A stretch of 64,000 nucleotides of DNA from Incurvaria masculella (taxonomy: Eukaryota > Arthropoda > Insecta > Lepidoptera > Incurvariidae). The position numbers and the translations under genes were made by a program. Positions 47,713-59,615 of this stretch are shown piece by piece. The notes beneath the pieces were generated by a model. That model saw nothing but the letters and a program-made list of their open reading frames with translations. It had not been told where the DNA came from and did no database searches. The stretch is taken from assembly GCA_946894095.1 (NCBI GenBank), contig OX335645.2, positions 13,415,001 through 13,479,000 of the forward strand, read 5' to 3'. Position 1 is the first letter of the stretch. Every line of letters begins with the position of its first letter.

Positions 47713-48995
47713 CAGGGTCCATCACTCGAAGTGTTACCAATTGAAAATTATGTTATTTGGTTAATTAAAGTACGGTTTATTAAAAATTTTATCAAAATGC
47801 AAAAAAAAATTGAATTTTAAGACAATCATTGTTATAGTTCGTATAGCCTCCTTTGGCACGGATGATAGCACCAAGTCGTCCCGTAAAGGCTTTGCAGGCT
47901 GCACTAAGTTTGCATTATTTCCGACGGAGCGGTGCATTCAGCGTATCCACACTTTCATATCTTTTGATTGATACGGCTACCTCCAAAATGGATCATACCG
48001 TGAATTCCATTGGAATAAAATCTGGAGAGTAGGCCACTGTTCTGAAAAAATTAACCGAGGAACGTGGTACTGTAATTAAAAATGTGTCAGGCGAGCTTTG
48101 TGGGACGGTGCTGAGTCTTGTTGGAACGTCCAGCTGTTCATACCGAATTGCTTACATGCCTATGGTATGAGCGCATCATTTAACACCTTTTGCTGGTACA
48201 CTTGTTGGACATTGACGCCCTTCTCGATAAACACGAGTGGAGAGCAAAAGCATTTGCGGTCACTGCAGCCCAGACCATAACAGAAGCAGGCGCTTACTTC
48301 TGTTATATTCTGGCACGCAACTCTATCGTATAAATTCTCGTTGGGCTTGCCCTGCAGCCAAACACGATCATTTAGTTTGTTTACATACCGTTGGGCATTA
48401 AAAAAAAATTAATCGGAAAAAACAATGTTTTCCAGATTGCCACATTCGTGCAAGACTTTCAGTGCTCGAGCTCTTTATAGTCGGACTGCCTTTTACACTG
48501 AAGTAAGATGATGTACTTTTTGTATCTTGTAGGGTTTCAGTTTCGGTTTTTTTAAGTATGCGCCTAATACTTGAGTCGGATACTTTCAGACTTTATGTCA
48601 ATTTTGCAGCGATATCGGCTGGCGAGGATTTCTTTGAATTCGAGCCTTCACCTTTCGAACCATGTCACGTGATGTTGCTGTTTTCGGATGACCGCCTCAA
48701 TTCCGTTTAGTATTTGTCCCGGATTGCTTATAACTTTCGTTTCACTAACATTTTGTTCCGACGTTAAATATCGGAGCTCCCGAACGATGGTTGTGATTTT
48801 CCGGCCCATGGCAAAATGATCACATTGTTCGTTTAATATCCATTGCGAAAATTCATTATCAAATTAAAATCTGTTCCCGGGATTTCGCCCACTTAAAAAC
48901 AATAAAACAAACTGACGAATTCGGGGCGCTGTCATTATTGTTTTGAAAATAGAAGCAGTGTGAAGTTATTAACAGTTCGAGTGCCGGACCCTGTA
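47713..48995 (-). pseudogene. Mariner element in unit B, both TIRs present
   Basis: TIRs CAGGGTCCATCACTCGAAGT and inverted CAGGGTCCGGCACTCGAACT, flanked by TA (47711-12, 48996-97); 1283 bp, the usual mariner size. The transposase reads on the minus strand with several stops and frameshifts, so it is dead. It is the deletion parent type of the MITE at 4343-4676. Confidence 0.9.
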
Positions 48996-49006
48996 TACCA
49001 CTAGCT

Positions 49007-49248
49007 TTTGCCTGCGCTAGAAACCGTTGGTTGATTTCGAAAATTTATATTGTTCCATCATAAATGCTTTTAATCTCCCATTCATCCCCATAAGGTTTTA
49101 TAAATAACATTTAGCCATTTTATCACTAGCTTTTGCCTGCGCTAGAAACCGTTGGTTGATTTCGAAAATTTATATTGTTCCATCATAAATGCTTTTAATC
49201 TCCCATTCATCCCCATAAGGTTTTATAAATAACATTTAGCCATTTCAG
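49007..49248 (+). repeat. 121-bp tandem duplication unique to unit B
   Basis: CACTAGCTTTTGCCTGCGCT ... AACATTTAGCCATTT occurs twice back to back. The right arm has it once (59487-59610 inverted) and unit A lacks it. Confidence 0.93.
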
Positions 49249-50264
49249 ATTTTAAAGGAGTTTCCCCTTTTTTAAATCAATTTCCTTAAAATTCTCAACA
49301 ACTGCACCCATATCGATTTTAGGCTTATTTAACCAAGATTTGAATTGAATTTAAGCCTGACCGACCCGCTTGGTTTCGCAGCCACCCTTAAAGTTCGAAA
49401 GCCCATGGGCGTCGTCGGGCACCTTAAGGGGTCCATCGAACAGACGTAAAGAAGCACCTGACCGACTTCGTTTACAAATATAGTGATTTATAAATAAAAA
49501 CTTTTAAATATTAAAATAAGATATAACTTATGTTAGACAGAAATAATGTAGCTTTCAAATTTTGAAAGAATTTTTAAAATCAGTTCAGTAGTTTTAAAGA
49601 TTACCCTGTGCAAACTAGCTGAGGTACCCGCCTCCGCATGTCGCTTTGGACTGAAGTCGGTTTGAATTATTTCCTGAATAAAAAATTGTCCAAAGGCCTG
49701 GTCTAAAACGCTGTTTCACGACAATGCATCTATCTATCAAATTGTAGCAAAATGTTTTAAGTCGATATATTCCGGGAGGTCACGACATTTTTGGTCACGA
49801 TAAGGTAAATGGCTGAATAGGGGTTCACGTGTTAGAGACCAACCCTCTGATGCTATACTATATGTCGGTCTGCCTGGGCCAAGTGGTTGCGTTATCTAGA
49901 TTGGCCATATAAAATAGATGTTGATGTCACCCCTCTTGTAATTTAGAGAGATGTACTCCACCAATTTTCATGGTAGTACATTCAAGAGCAGCTTCATTCT
50001 ATTTTATTATGAACATTTAACCCAATCTGCTTACCCCTTTGGTAATTAAGCATTAAATCTGGTAATTAAATTCTAAGTAGCCCTAATGTTGGGGAAAAAA
50101 TCAATCAAGCCTGGTACAATTTAACAGGCTCTCTAGTCTTGCCAAACGCTTAAATATTTAAAATCCTTAACTTGAGGTATTTTTGGTTGCCCATACAATT
50201 TTTCATCTCTTATTTCACCACCTTCAAGATTTATTCGTCTGCAATAATATGTATCCCTTAAGGC

Positions 50265-51700
50265 TCTCGTGAAGGCAGCGGAAATCGAAGATTTGAAATT
50301 TTTACGAAATGCATTCTATGTCAATTGGCCAAGGCACAATTTTGCACGGTGACTGCCATTAAAATAGCGAAATCGTCTTCCAGACCTCCCTACCCCTAAA
50401 AGTTGTCAGATTTTCTTCCTTATGTCCTTATGTTTTTATCGTTTTGTATATATGTATATCTGTATTTTAAAGTTTTTTTTTTAAAAACACACTTTCAAAT
50501 ATGTTTAGCCAATATTTTCCAATCTCATAGGTTTATCAAAAAATTAAAACATAAAGACGTAGATTTTGACAACATATTTAAGAATCCTAAATTTCAAAAA
50601 CCTAATAAAACGTTAAGAGCGTGTATAAAAATATCGCCTGTAGTATGGGGAATTGATAGGGTAGGGGATAAAATTACTCTCTAATTGTATCCGTCGAATG
50701 GTCATAGTGACCATATAATTGTATAGGAATCATTAATAGTGGGGTCTTCTGCATCTCATGAGTTGGTGCAGGTGCGGGCCTATAGGGTTGCCCCTTTTGC
50801 CCGGGCTTCTTCTCGTCAGGTATGAAGCACTGCCGGTCATTGGTGGCCGCTATCAAGCGGCGCGTCATAAATCATGCAGCCGAAACATCGCCACCGTTTC
50901 CAAATATGCTCTAAAAATGTGTTTGTTGAGTCAGTTCCCACCCACACAAACCTATATTACGTATGTGACTTTGTTTCCATGTGACATGTACTTAGAGTTG
51001 GTAGTTTTTGAAAATTGGAGACAGCGGGTCTCATAGCAGGCGCGCTAGATGGCATATCTCCCTGGTAGTTCCTGAGATTAGCGCATTTATACACAACGCC
51101 AGTCACGTTGGTGCGCGCCATAGTTTTAATATTGCAAAAACACCGAACATATTAATTATAATTGCATACTTTAAAGGGCAATTATAATGTGCATAAAATG
51201 CATAAGGCAACGAACGTATTTAATTTGGTAAGGATTGTAATAGTATCCCTCAAAATAGCTTTCCAATTACCACAATTTATTTGACCATTTTTTAAAACAT
51301 TTTTTTTTTTATAGTAAGCTATCCTTAAAAGATAGACATATTTCATCGCAGACTTATCTGTAGACCGTCGTCGTAATGCCCAGTACATTAAATTTGGGAA
51401 ATTATTATTGGGATTGAAACAAACAAAAAAGTTTAATAACTTTTTGCTGAATATCCTCTTAATAAAAAGTTAGACTTTCCATGCAAAGTAATTCAATAAT
51501 TTAGTGTAAAAAGAATCTAATGTTCCGTAAGAACGTGGAAACGTTGTATTTACAGTCGAACAAAGAGTTTAGGATACACATCCGGTTGAATGAAAAGATG
51601 AACAGTCGAAATACTTTGACTTTTGGAAACTATTATAGGGTTGAGTATAGATTCAAACATAGTTGAGGATGTCTACTAGCTACTGAGTAAACAAAATCCT
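50265..51700. other. Inner arm, non-repeated part with open frames of unknown nature
   Basis: Frames 50403-50684 (plus, 93 codons), 50758-51036 and 50674-50868 (minus) also appear in the right arm, but only because of the duplication. A GC-richer piece at 50755-50890 is open on both strands. No domain recognised. Confidence 0.35.
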
Positions 51701-51787
51701 AAAAAAATTTAATCAAAGGTTGTATTTAAACACCATTTATTTTTACGTTTAACCGGAAGTGTATCCTTTAACCTTTGGTTGACTGTA

Positions 51788-51890
51788 CAAATGGCTAATA
51801 TCACACCTACTGTCATGACATTAACTTGATACGCCACGTGGGATCTAGGTTCCATGCCAAGACCTTCCTTATGCATGGTTACAACGTGCG
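51788..51890 (-). repeat. SINE 3' fragment (mirrored at 56840-56946)
   Basis: GGCTAATATCACACCTACTG, TGACATTAACTTGATACGCC and AGGTTCCATGCCAAGACC resemble the inverted SINE tail. Confidence 0.65.
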
Positions 51891-52283
51891 TCAAATTACA
51901 CTAAACTAAAACATACATTTCAAAAATGTATATCTCGGTAACTAGACACTTTAGAAAAAAATGTAACCTTTTTTGTCTCGGAAAAACATGAGGACTACGC
52001 TGGCGAAATTAATGTACTGGCCGTTACGACATCCTGTATAGGAGGAGCAATTCCACCACATATTATTTTGTTATATCTCCAAAGGATTAGGCAGCGTTTT
52101 CGATTAAAGTTCCCCAATCAGCTTGATTTTTTCCGATATCTTTAACAATTATCGTCATATTTCAACCAATTTACACAAAACACTAATGAACTATTCACAT
52201 AAACCTTGATCCCGTGAAAACCGTATGAAAATCCGTTCAGTAGTTTTTAATTTATCGCGTTCAGACAGATAGACAAACAGTTT
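51891..52283. other. Arm segment with a dispersed non-coding motif
   Basis: CCGTATGAAAATCCGTTCAG and AGTTTTTAATTTATCGCGTT at 52225-52262 are typical of degenerate lepidopteran LINE 3' regions. Nothing coding. Confidence 0.4.
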
Positions 52284-52882
52284 TTTTTATGCGACCTGAC
52301 ATGGATGGCTCATACCACACAACTACGGTTATGATATTAGCCCAATACACCACATTCCTGAAGGAATTAGGTGCCATGCCTGGACCTTCCCTTTATAAGC
52401 ACGACTACATTGAACTGGATGTAAAACAAGAACAATTTGAATGTCGAATTTGAATGTTCGTTAGGTTTTTTTATTGTATGTACACTCAAAGTATATTGTC
52501 CTATTGTTGTAACTTCCACCACGGGCCTTATGGTCTACAGGAATGGTTTAATCCAAATATTTAAGATACATTGTTTTGTACGTAATGCATGTGTGTTATA
52601 TTGGATACATAAATAAATAAATGTAAATACATTTTTCATTGCCGCTTCGACCATCTTTTCATCCAATGCGATGGTACCAACCCGGGCGGGTTTAAACCCT
52701 ACCACCTAGTAGGGGAAGGAGTCCTACAGTTTTACATGGATTCCGAACCATGGAGCAGCTCGCATTCGTGACGAAATCCACTTATCGAACTCGGAAAAAG
52801 AAAGACAGTGGTGCATGTCGGTATTGAACCCAGGCCTCTGGTACGCTAGGCCAGTCCCCGCGCCACTAGGCTACGAGCCGCT
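52284..52882 (-). repeat. SINE with tRNA-like head, interrupted (mirrored at 55852-56450)
   Basis: Full SINE (head AGCGGCTCATAGCC-like at 52882 side) split by a ~195-bp insertion at about 52436-52630, which ends in ATAAATAAATAAATG, a LINE-like tail. Both arms carry the same interruption, so the insertion predates the palindrome. Confidence 0.85.
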
Positions 52883-53138
52883 TATGTTGCGGAGGGGGAT
52901 TTTGTTTTCTAATATCTAGTGATACCGTACAAATATGATGATATGGAATTGCTTGCAAAAACCTAATTGCATTGTCACAATTTAACTCCGGAACCCTAAT
53001 TGTGACCGCAACAAAATTGTTTGATTATTTATGCGTAACATGTCTTATATAAGAATATGCGAGGCACTTTCTAACTATTCATGATGTATGCAAAGATTTT
53101 TTATACCTTAGTATTTTTCCTTTAGTATTTACCCAAAA

Positions 53139-53401
53139 CGTGTTAACGGAACCTTATTACTAAGCCTCCGCTATCCGTCCGTCCGTCCGTCCGTTACAGG
53201 GCCCGTCTCATGAACCGTAATAGGTAGGCGGCTGAAATAATCACAGAGTGTGTATTTATTTTGCCGCTATTAAAACAAATAGGTAAAATTAAATAATAAT
53301 AAAAATTAAAGCAAATACAAAACACGCGATTTTTTGGTGTTAAATCTTGTACCATGGTACGGAACCCTTTGTGTGCGAGTCCGACTCGCACTTGACCGTT
53401 T
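53139..53401 (-). repeat. Lepidopteran dispersed repeat, GGTTCCGTA type (copy 5; mirrored at 55333-55595)
   Basis: TTACTAAGCCTCCGCTATCC, (GTCC)n and GGAACCCTTTGTGTGCGAGT on the plus strand. The terminal GGGTACGGAACC side is eroded. The 105-codon frames at 53194-53511 and 55223-55540 come from this repeat and the adjacent SINE and are not genes. Confidence 0.85.
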
Positions 53402-53411
53402 TTTTTTCTTT

Positions 53412-53715
53412 TTAAGCTGGCACGGTTATGGCTAATACGTAAAGTCATCTTGAAATCAGACCAACAAACCGCATCTAGGTGCCATATCAGGACCTTCCTT
53501 ATATTGCCCATCTACATTGATATGGATGGAAAACACAGGCAGTCGTTCATTATCGCTTCTTCCATATTTTCATCTAATGCGATAGTACCAACCCAGGTGG
53601 GCTTACACACCTACCACCTAGTAGGGTAAAGGGACCTAAACTTTTAAATTGATTCCGAACCATGCAAACATTCGAATTCGTGAAGAAATGGACTTATCGA
53701 ACACATTTGATATTG
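53412..53715 (-). repeat. SINE, head-truncated (mirrored at 55019-55322)
   Basis: GGTGCCATATCAGGACCTTC, TCATCTAATGCGATAGTACC and CCACCTAGTAGGG match the inverted SINE body; the tRNA-like head is missing. Confidence 0.75.
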
Positions 53716-53720
53716 TTTGT

Positions 53721-54066
53721 CAGCCTCGGCAGCCCAGTGGCGCGACGCCTTGCGATTCGATAAGCTTGGTCACCTGTGAGCGGGTAAATTTTGGATGGGT
53801 GACCATTTTAAAACGTTAAGGCTGGCCGTGGTTCGGATGACACGTAAAGCTGTAGGTCCCTTACTTACTAGGTGGTAAGGTTAACGGTGGTACCATCGCA
53901 TTGAATGAACGATGGTCGAAGCGGCAATGAAAATTGGCCATGTTTTCCATTCAATTCAATGTAGACGAGCAATATAAGGTAGGTCCTGGCATGGCACATA
54001 TTTCCCATGTGGTGTGTTAGGCTAATATCTGACGGTCAATTTAGTATTAACCATCCATGTCCATTT
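53721..54066 (+). repeat. SINE with 5S-rRNA-like head, full (mirrored at 54668-55013)
   Basis: Head CAGCCTCGGCAGCCCAGTGG...AAGCTTGGTCACCTGTGAGC and GGATGGGTGACC (53793-53804), the conserved 5S C-box motif. Then come the body modules shared with the tRNA-headed SINEs (GTAGGTCCCTTACTTACTAG, GGTACCATCGCATTGAATGA, GAAGCGGCAATGAAAA, AGGTCCTGGCATGGCAC). SINE3-like organisation. Confidence 0.88.
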
Positions 54067-54205
54067 ACATACAAAAAACATGAAAAAACATCAAAAAGAG
54101 AGTCAGGCATCACCGGTCGAACTCATGAACCTGGCATCAAAAGTAAATCCCTACGCCCGTGAGCTGCGAGTCACTCACTCTATTATCAAGACGTCTTGGA
54201 ATTTG

Positions 54206-54528
54206 TTTTTTTATTCGGAATCTTAAATTAAAGAGAAAATCTCGTTTGGAAATGCGTCGCAAAAGGCATTACTAAAAACAAATGTCATAAAAGAGTATGT
54301 ACCTTCCTACTACAATTATGGCAGTTTGTCAATGGAGCGGCGGTGACGCGTCTCGGTTTTGTTTATACAACTCGAAGCACTCGAATCTACCTCCCATTCA
54401 CTTTGTCGGCCGCCTTGTTTGGTATTCAACTTGATTTACGATCATAAAACGACATAATTAGTGTCAAATTACTGTAAACAGGGGTTCACTTTTAGAGGGG
54501 ATTCATTCCTGCCTGGGACACCGGTGTG
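54206..54528. other. Unique spacer of the palindrome (323 bp)
   Basis: Not self-complementary and not seen elsewhere in the window. Holds a CpG-richer patch (54330-54360) and no open frame of note. Confidence 0.9.
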
Positions 54529-54667
54529 CAAATTCCAAGACGTCTTGATAATAGAGTGAGTGACTCGCAGCTCACGGGCGTAGGGATTTACTTTTGATGC
54601 CAGGTTCATGAGTTCGACCGGTGATGCCTGACTCTCTTTTTGATGTTTTTTCATGTTTTTTGTATGT

Positions 54668-55013
54668 AAATGGACATGGATGGTTAATACTAAATTGAGC
54701 GTCAGATATTAGCCTAACACACCACATGGGAACTATGTGCCATGCCAGGACCTACCTTATATTGCTCGTCTACATTGAATTGAATGGAAAACATGGCCAA
54801 TTTTCATTGCCGCTTCGACCATCGTTCATTCAATGCGATGGTACCACCGTTAACCTTACCACCTAGTAAGTAAGGGACCTACAGCTTTACGTGTCATCCG
54901 AACCACGGCCAGCCTTAACGTTTTAAAATGGTCACCCATCCAAAATTTACCCGCTCACAGGTGACCAAGCTTATCGAATCGCAAGGCGTCGCGCCACTGG
55001 GCTGCCGAGGCTG
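54668..55013 (-). repeat. SINE with 5S-rRNA-like head, right-arm copy
   Basis: Mirror copy of 53721-54066; inverted GGTCACCCATCC at 54930-54941. The two copies face each other across the spacer. Confidence 0.88.
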
Positions 55014-55018
55014 ACAAA

Positions 55019-55322
55019 CAATATCAAATGTGTTCGATAAGTCCATTTCTTCACGAATTCGAATGTTTGCATGGTTCGGAATCAATTTAAAAGTTTAGGT
55101 CCCTTTACCCTACTAGGTGGTAGGTGTGTAAGCCCACCTGGGTTGGTACTATCGCATTAGATGAAAATATGGAAGAAGCGATAATGAACGACTGCCTGTG
55201 TTTTCCATCCATATCAATGTAGATGGGCAATATAAGGAAGGTCCTGATATGGCACCTAGATGCGGTTTGTTGGTCTGATTTCAAGATGACTTTACGTATT
55301 AGCCATAACCGTGCCAGCTTAA
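55019..55322 (+). repeat. SINE, head-truncated, right-arm copy
   Basis: Mirror of 53412-53715. Confidence 0.75.
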
Positions 55323-55332
55323 AAAGAAAAAA

Positions 55333-55595
55333 AAACGGTCAAGTGCGAGTCGGACTCGCACACAAAGGGTTCCGTACCATGGTACAAGATTTAACACCAA
55401 AAAATCGCGTGTTTTGTATTTGCTTAAATTTCTATTATTATTTAATTTTACCTATTTGTTTTAATAGCGGCAAAATAAATACACACTCTGTGATTATTTC
55501 AGCCGCCTACCTATTACGGTTCATGAGACGGGCCCTGTAACGGACGGACGGACGGACGGATAGCGGAGGCTTAGTAATAAGGTTCCGTTAACACG
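55333..55595 (+). repeat. Lepidopteran dispersed repeat, right-arm copy
   Basis: AACGGTCAAGTGCGAGTCGG then GGGTTCCGTACCATGG and (GGAC)n. Mirror of 53139-53401. Confidence 0.85.
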
Positions 55596-55851
55596 TTTTG
55601 GGTAAATACTAAAGGAAAAATACTAAGGTATAAAAAATCTTTGCATACATCATGAATAGTTAGAAAGTGCCTCGCATATTCTTATATAAGACATGTTACG
55701 CATAAATAATCAAACAATTTTGTTGCGGTCACAATTAGGGTTCCGGAGTTAAATTGTGACAATGCAATTAGGTTTTTGCAAGCAATTCCATATCATCATA
55801 TTTGTACGGTATCACTAGATATTAGAAAACAAAATCCCCCTCCGCAACATA

Positions 55852-56450
55852 AGCGGCTCGTAGCCTAGTGGCGCGGGGACTGGCCTAGCGTACCAGAGGC
55901 CTGGGTTCAATACCGACATGCACCACTGTCTTTCTTTTTCCGAGTTCGATAAGTGGATTTCGTCACGAATGCGAGCTGCTCCATGGTTCGGAATCCATGT
56001 AAAACTGTAGGACTCCTTCCCCTACTAGGTGGTAGGGTTTAAACCCGCCCGGGTTGGTACCATCGCATTGGATGAAAAGATGGTCGAAGCGGCAATGAAA
56101 AATGTATTTACATTTGTTTATTTATGTATCCAATATAACACACATGCATTACGTACAAAACAATGTATCTTAAATATTTGGATTAAACCATTCCTGTAGA
56201 CCATAAGGCCCGTGGTGGAAGTTACAACAATAGGACAATATACTTTGAGTGTACATACAATAAAAAAACCTAACGAACATTCAAATTCGACATTCAAATT
56301 GTTCTTGTTTTACATCCAGTTCAATGTAGTCGTGCTTATAAAGGGAAGGTCCAGGCATGGCACCTAATTCCTTCAGGAATGTGGTGTATTGGGCTAATAT
56401 CATAACCGTAGTTGTGTGGTATGAGCTATCCATGTCAGGTCGCATAAAAA
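55852..56450 (+). repeat. SINE with tRNA-like head, interrupted, right-arm copy
   Basis: Head GCGGCTCGTAGCCTAGTGGC with B-box-like GGGTTCAATACC; body interrupted at about 56104-56298 by the same LINE-tail-like insertion as in the left arm. Confidence 0.88.
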
Positions 56451-58469
56451 AAACTGTTTGTCTATCTGTCTGAACGCGATAAATTAAAAACTACTGAACG
56501 GATTTTCATACGGTTTTCACGGGATCAAGGTTTATGTGTATAGTTCATTAGTGTTTTGTGTAAATTGGTTGAAATATGACGATAATTGTTAAAGATATCG
56601 GAAAAAATCAAGCTGATTGGGGAACTTTAATCGAAAACGCTGCCTAATCCTTTGGAGATATAAAAAAATAATATGTGGTGGAATTGCTCCTCCTATACAG
56701 GATGTCGTAACGGCCAGTACATTAATTTCGCCAGCGTAGTCCTCATGTTTTTCCGAGACAAAAAAGGTTACATTTTTTTCTAAAGTGTCTAGTTACCGAG
56801 ATATACATTTTTGAAATGTATGTTTTAGTTTAGTGTAATTTCACGCACGTTGTAACCATGCATAAGGAAGGTCTTGGCATGGAACCTAGATCCCACGTGG
56901 CGTATCAAGTTAATGTCATGACAGTAGGTGTGATATTAGCCATTTGTACAGTCAACCAAAGGTTAAAGGATACACTTCCGGTTAAACGTAAAAATAAATG
57001 GTGTTTAAATACAACCTTTGATTAAATTTTTTTAGGATTTTGTTTACTCAGTAGCTAGTAGACATCCTCAACTATGTTTGAATCTATACTCAACCTTATA
57101 ATAGTTTCCAAAAGTCAAAGTATTTCGACTGTTCATCTTTTCATTCAACCGGATGTGTATCCTAAACTCTTTGTTCGACTGTAAATACAACGTTCCCACG
57201 TTCTTACGGAACATTAGATTCTTTTTACACTAAATTATTGAATTACTTTGCATGGAAAGTCTAACTTTTTATTAAGAGGATATTCAGCAAAAAGTTATTA
57301 AACTTTTTTGTTTGTTTCAATCCCAATAATAATTTCCCAAATTTAATGTACTGGGCGTTACGACGACGGTCTACAGATAAGTCTGCGATGAAATATGTCT
57401 ATCTTTTAAGGATAGCTTACTATAAAAAAAAAATGTTTTAAAAAATGGTCAAATACATTGTGGTAATTGGAAAGCTATTTTGAGGGATACTATTACAATC
57501 CTTACCAAATTAAATACGTTTGTTGCCTTAAGCATTTTATGCACATTATAATTGCCCTTTAAAGTATGCAATTATAATTAATATGTTCGGTGTTTTTGCA
57601 ATATTAAAACTATGGCGCGCACCAACGTGACTGGCGTTGCGTATAAATGCGCTAATCTCAGGAACTACCAGGGAGATATGCCATCTAGCGCGCCTGCTAT
57701 GAGACCCGCTGTCTCCAATTTTCAAAAACTACCAACTCTAAGTACATGTCACATGGAAACAAAGTCACATACGTAATATAGGGTTTGTGTGGGTGGGAAC
57801 TGACTCAACAAACACATTTTTAGAGCATATTTGGAAACGGTGGCGATGTTTCGGCTGCATGATTTATGACGCGCCGCTTGATAGCGGCCACCAATGACCG
57901 GCAGTGCTTCATACCTGATGAGAAGAAGCCCGGGCAAAAGGGGCAACCCTATAGGCCCGCACCTGCACCAACTCATGAGATGCAGAAGACCCCACTATTA
58001 TTGATTCCTATACAATTATATGGTCACTATGACCATTCGACGGATACAATTAGAGAGTAATTTTATCCCCTACCCTATCAATTCCCCATACTACAGGCGA
58101 TATTTTTATACACGCTCTTAACGTTTTATTAGGTTTTTGAAATTTAGGATTCTTAAATATGTTGTCAAAATGTACGTCTTTATGTTTTAATTTTTTGATA
58201 AACCTATGAGATTGGAAAATATTGGCTAAACATATTTGAAAGTGTGTTTTTAAAAAAAAAACTTTAAAATACAGATATACATATATACAAAACGATAAAA
58301 ACATAAGGACATAAGGAAGAAAATCTGACAACTTTTAGGGGTAGGGAGGTCTGGAAGACGATTTCGCTATTTTAATGGCAGTCACCGTGCAAAATTGTGC
58401 CTTGGCCAATTGACATAGAATGCATTTCGTAAAAATTTCAAATCTTCGATTTCCGCTGCCTTCACGAGA
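56451..58469. other. Right-arm mirror of 50265-52283
   Basis: No additional features; includes the mirrored SINE fragment 56840-56946 and frames 57749-57976, 57866-58060 and 58050-58331, which have no recognised function. Confidence 0.5.
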
Positions 58470-59615
58470 GCCTTAAGGGATACATATTATTGCAGACGAA
58501 TAAATCTTGAAGGTGGTGAAATAAGAGATGAAAAATTGTATGGGCAACCAAAAATACCTCAAGTTAAGGATTTTAAATATTTAAGCGTTTGGCAAGACTA
58601 GAGAGCCTGTTAAATTGTACCAGGCTTGATTGATTTTTTCCCCAACATTAGGGCTACTTAGAATTTAATTACCAGATTTAATGCTTAATTACCAAAGGGG
58701 TAAGCAGATTGGGTTAAATGTTCATAATAAAATAGAATGAAGCTGCTCTTGAATGTACTACCATGAAAATTGGTGGAGTACATCTCTCTAAATTACAAGA
58801 GGGGTGACATCAACATCTATTTTATATGGCCAATCTAGATAACGCAACCACTTGGCCCAGGCAGACCGACATATAGTATAGCATCAGAGGGTTGGTCTCT
58901 AACACGTGAACCCCTATTCAGCCATTTACCTTATCGTGACCAAAAATGTCGTGACCTCCCGGAATATATCGACTTAAAACATTTTGCTACAATTTGATAG
59001 ATAGATGCATTGTCGTGAAACAGCGTTTTAGACCAGGCCTTTGGACAATTTTTTATTCAGGAAATAATTCAAACCGACTTCAGTCCAAAGCGACATGCGG
59101 AGGCGGGTACCTCAGCTAGTTTGCACAGGGTAATCTTTAAAACTACTGAACTGATTTTAAAAATTCTTTCAAAATTTGAAAGCTACATTATTTCTGTCTA
59201 ACATAAGTTATATCTTATTTTAATATTTAAAAGTTTTTATTTATAAATCACTATATTTGTAAACGAAGTCGGTCAGGTGCTTCTTTACGTCTGTTCGATG
59301 GACCCCTTAAGGTGCCCGACGACGCCCATGGGCTTTCGAACTTTAAGGGTGGCTGCGAAACCTAGCGGGTCGGTCAGGCTTAAATTCAATTCAAATCTTG
59401 GTTAAATAAGCCTAAAATCGATATGGGTGCAGTTGTTGAGAATTTTAAGGAAATTGATTTAAAAAAGGGGAAACTCCTTTAAAATCTGAAATGGCTAAAT
59501 GTTATTTATAAAACCTTATGGGGATGAATGGGAGATTAAAAGCATTTATGATGGAACAATATAAATTTTCGAAATCAACCAACGGTTTCTAGCGCAGGCA
59601 AAAGCTAGTGGTATA

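Larger units (their letters stand above)
46751..50264 (+). repeat. Tandem unit B (left arm)
   Basis: Same order as unit A but with the complete mariner element and a doubled 121-bp segment (49007-49127, 49128-49248). Corresponds to 58470-61865 of the right arm. Confidence 0.93.
43466..54205 (+). repeat. Left arm of the large palindrome
   Basis: Reverse complement of 54529-62101. In the inner part, paired positions add up to 108734 without net indel (50403 pairs with 58331, 53511 with 55223). Further out the sum falls to about 108613, because a 121-bp unit is tandemly doubled only on this side. This arm also contains an additional ~3.05-kb tandem copy (43701-46750). Similarity begins within GCATACCATTTATAAATG at 43467. 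Confidence 0.95.

Noticed and set aside
50403..50684. A 93-codon protein found in both arms
   Set aside because: Present twice only because of the inverted duplication; no domain or codon signal.
53194..53511. A 105-codon minus-strand protein with a mirror copy
   Set aside because: Runs through a dispersed repeat and an adjacent SINE fragment.
53793..53804. Possible 5S rRNA gene
   Set aside because: Only the 3' half motif is conserved and it leads into a SINE body; no complete ~120-bp 5S sequence.
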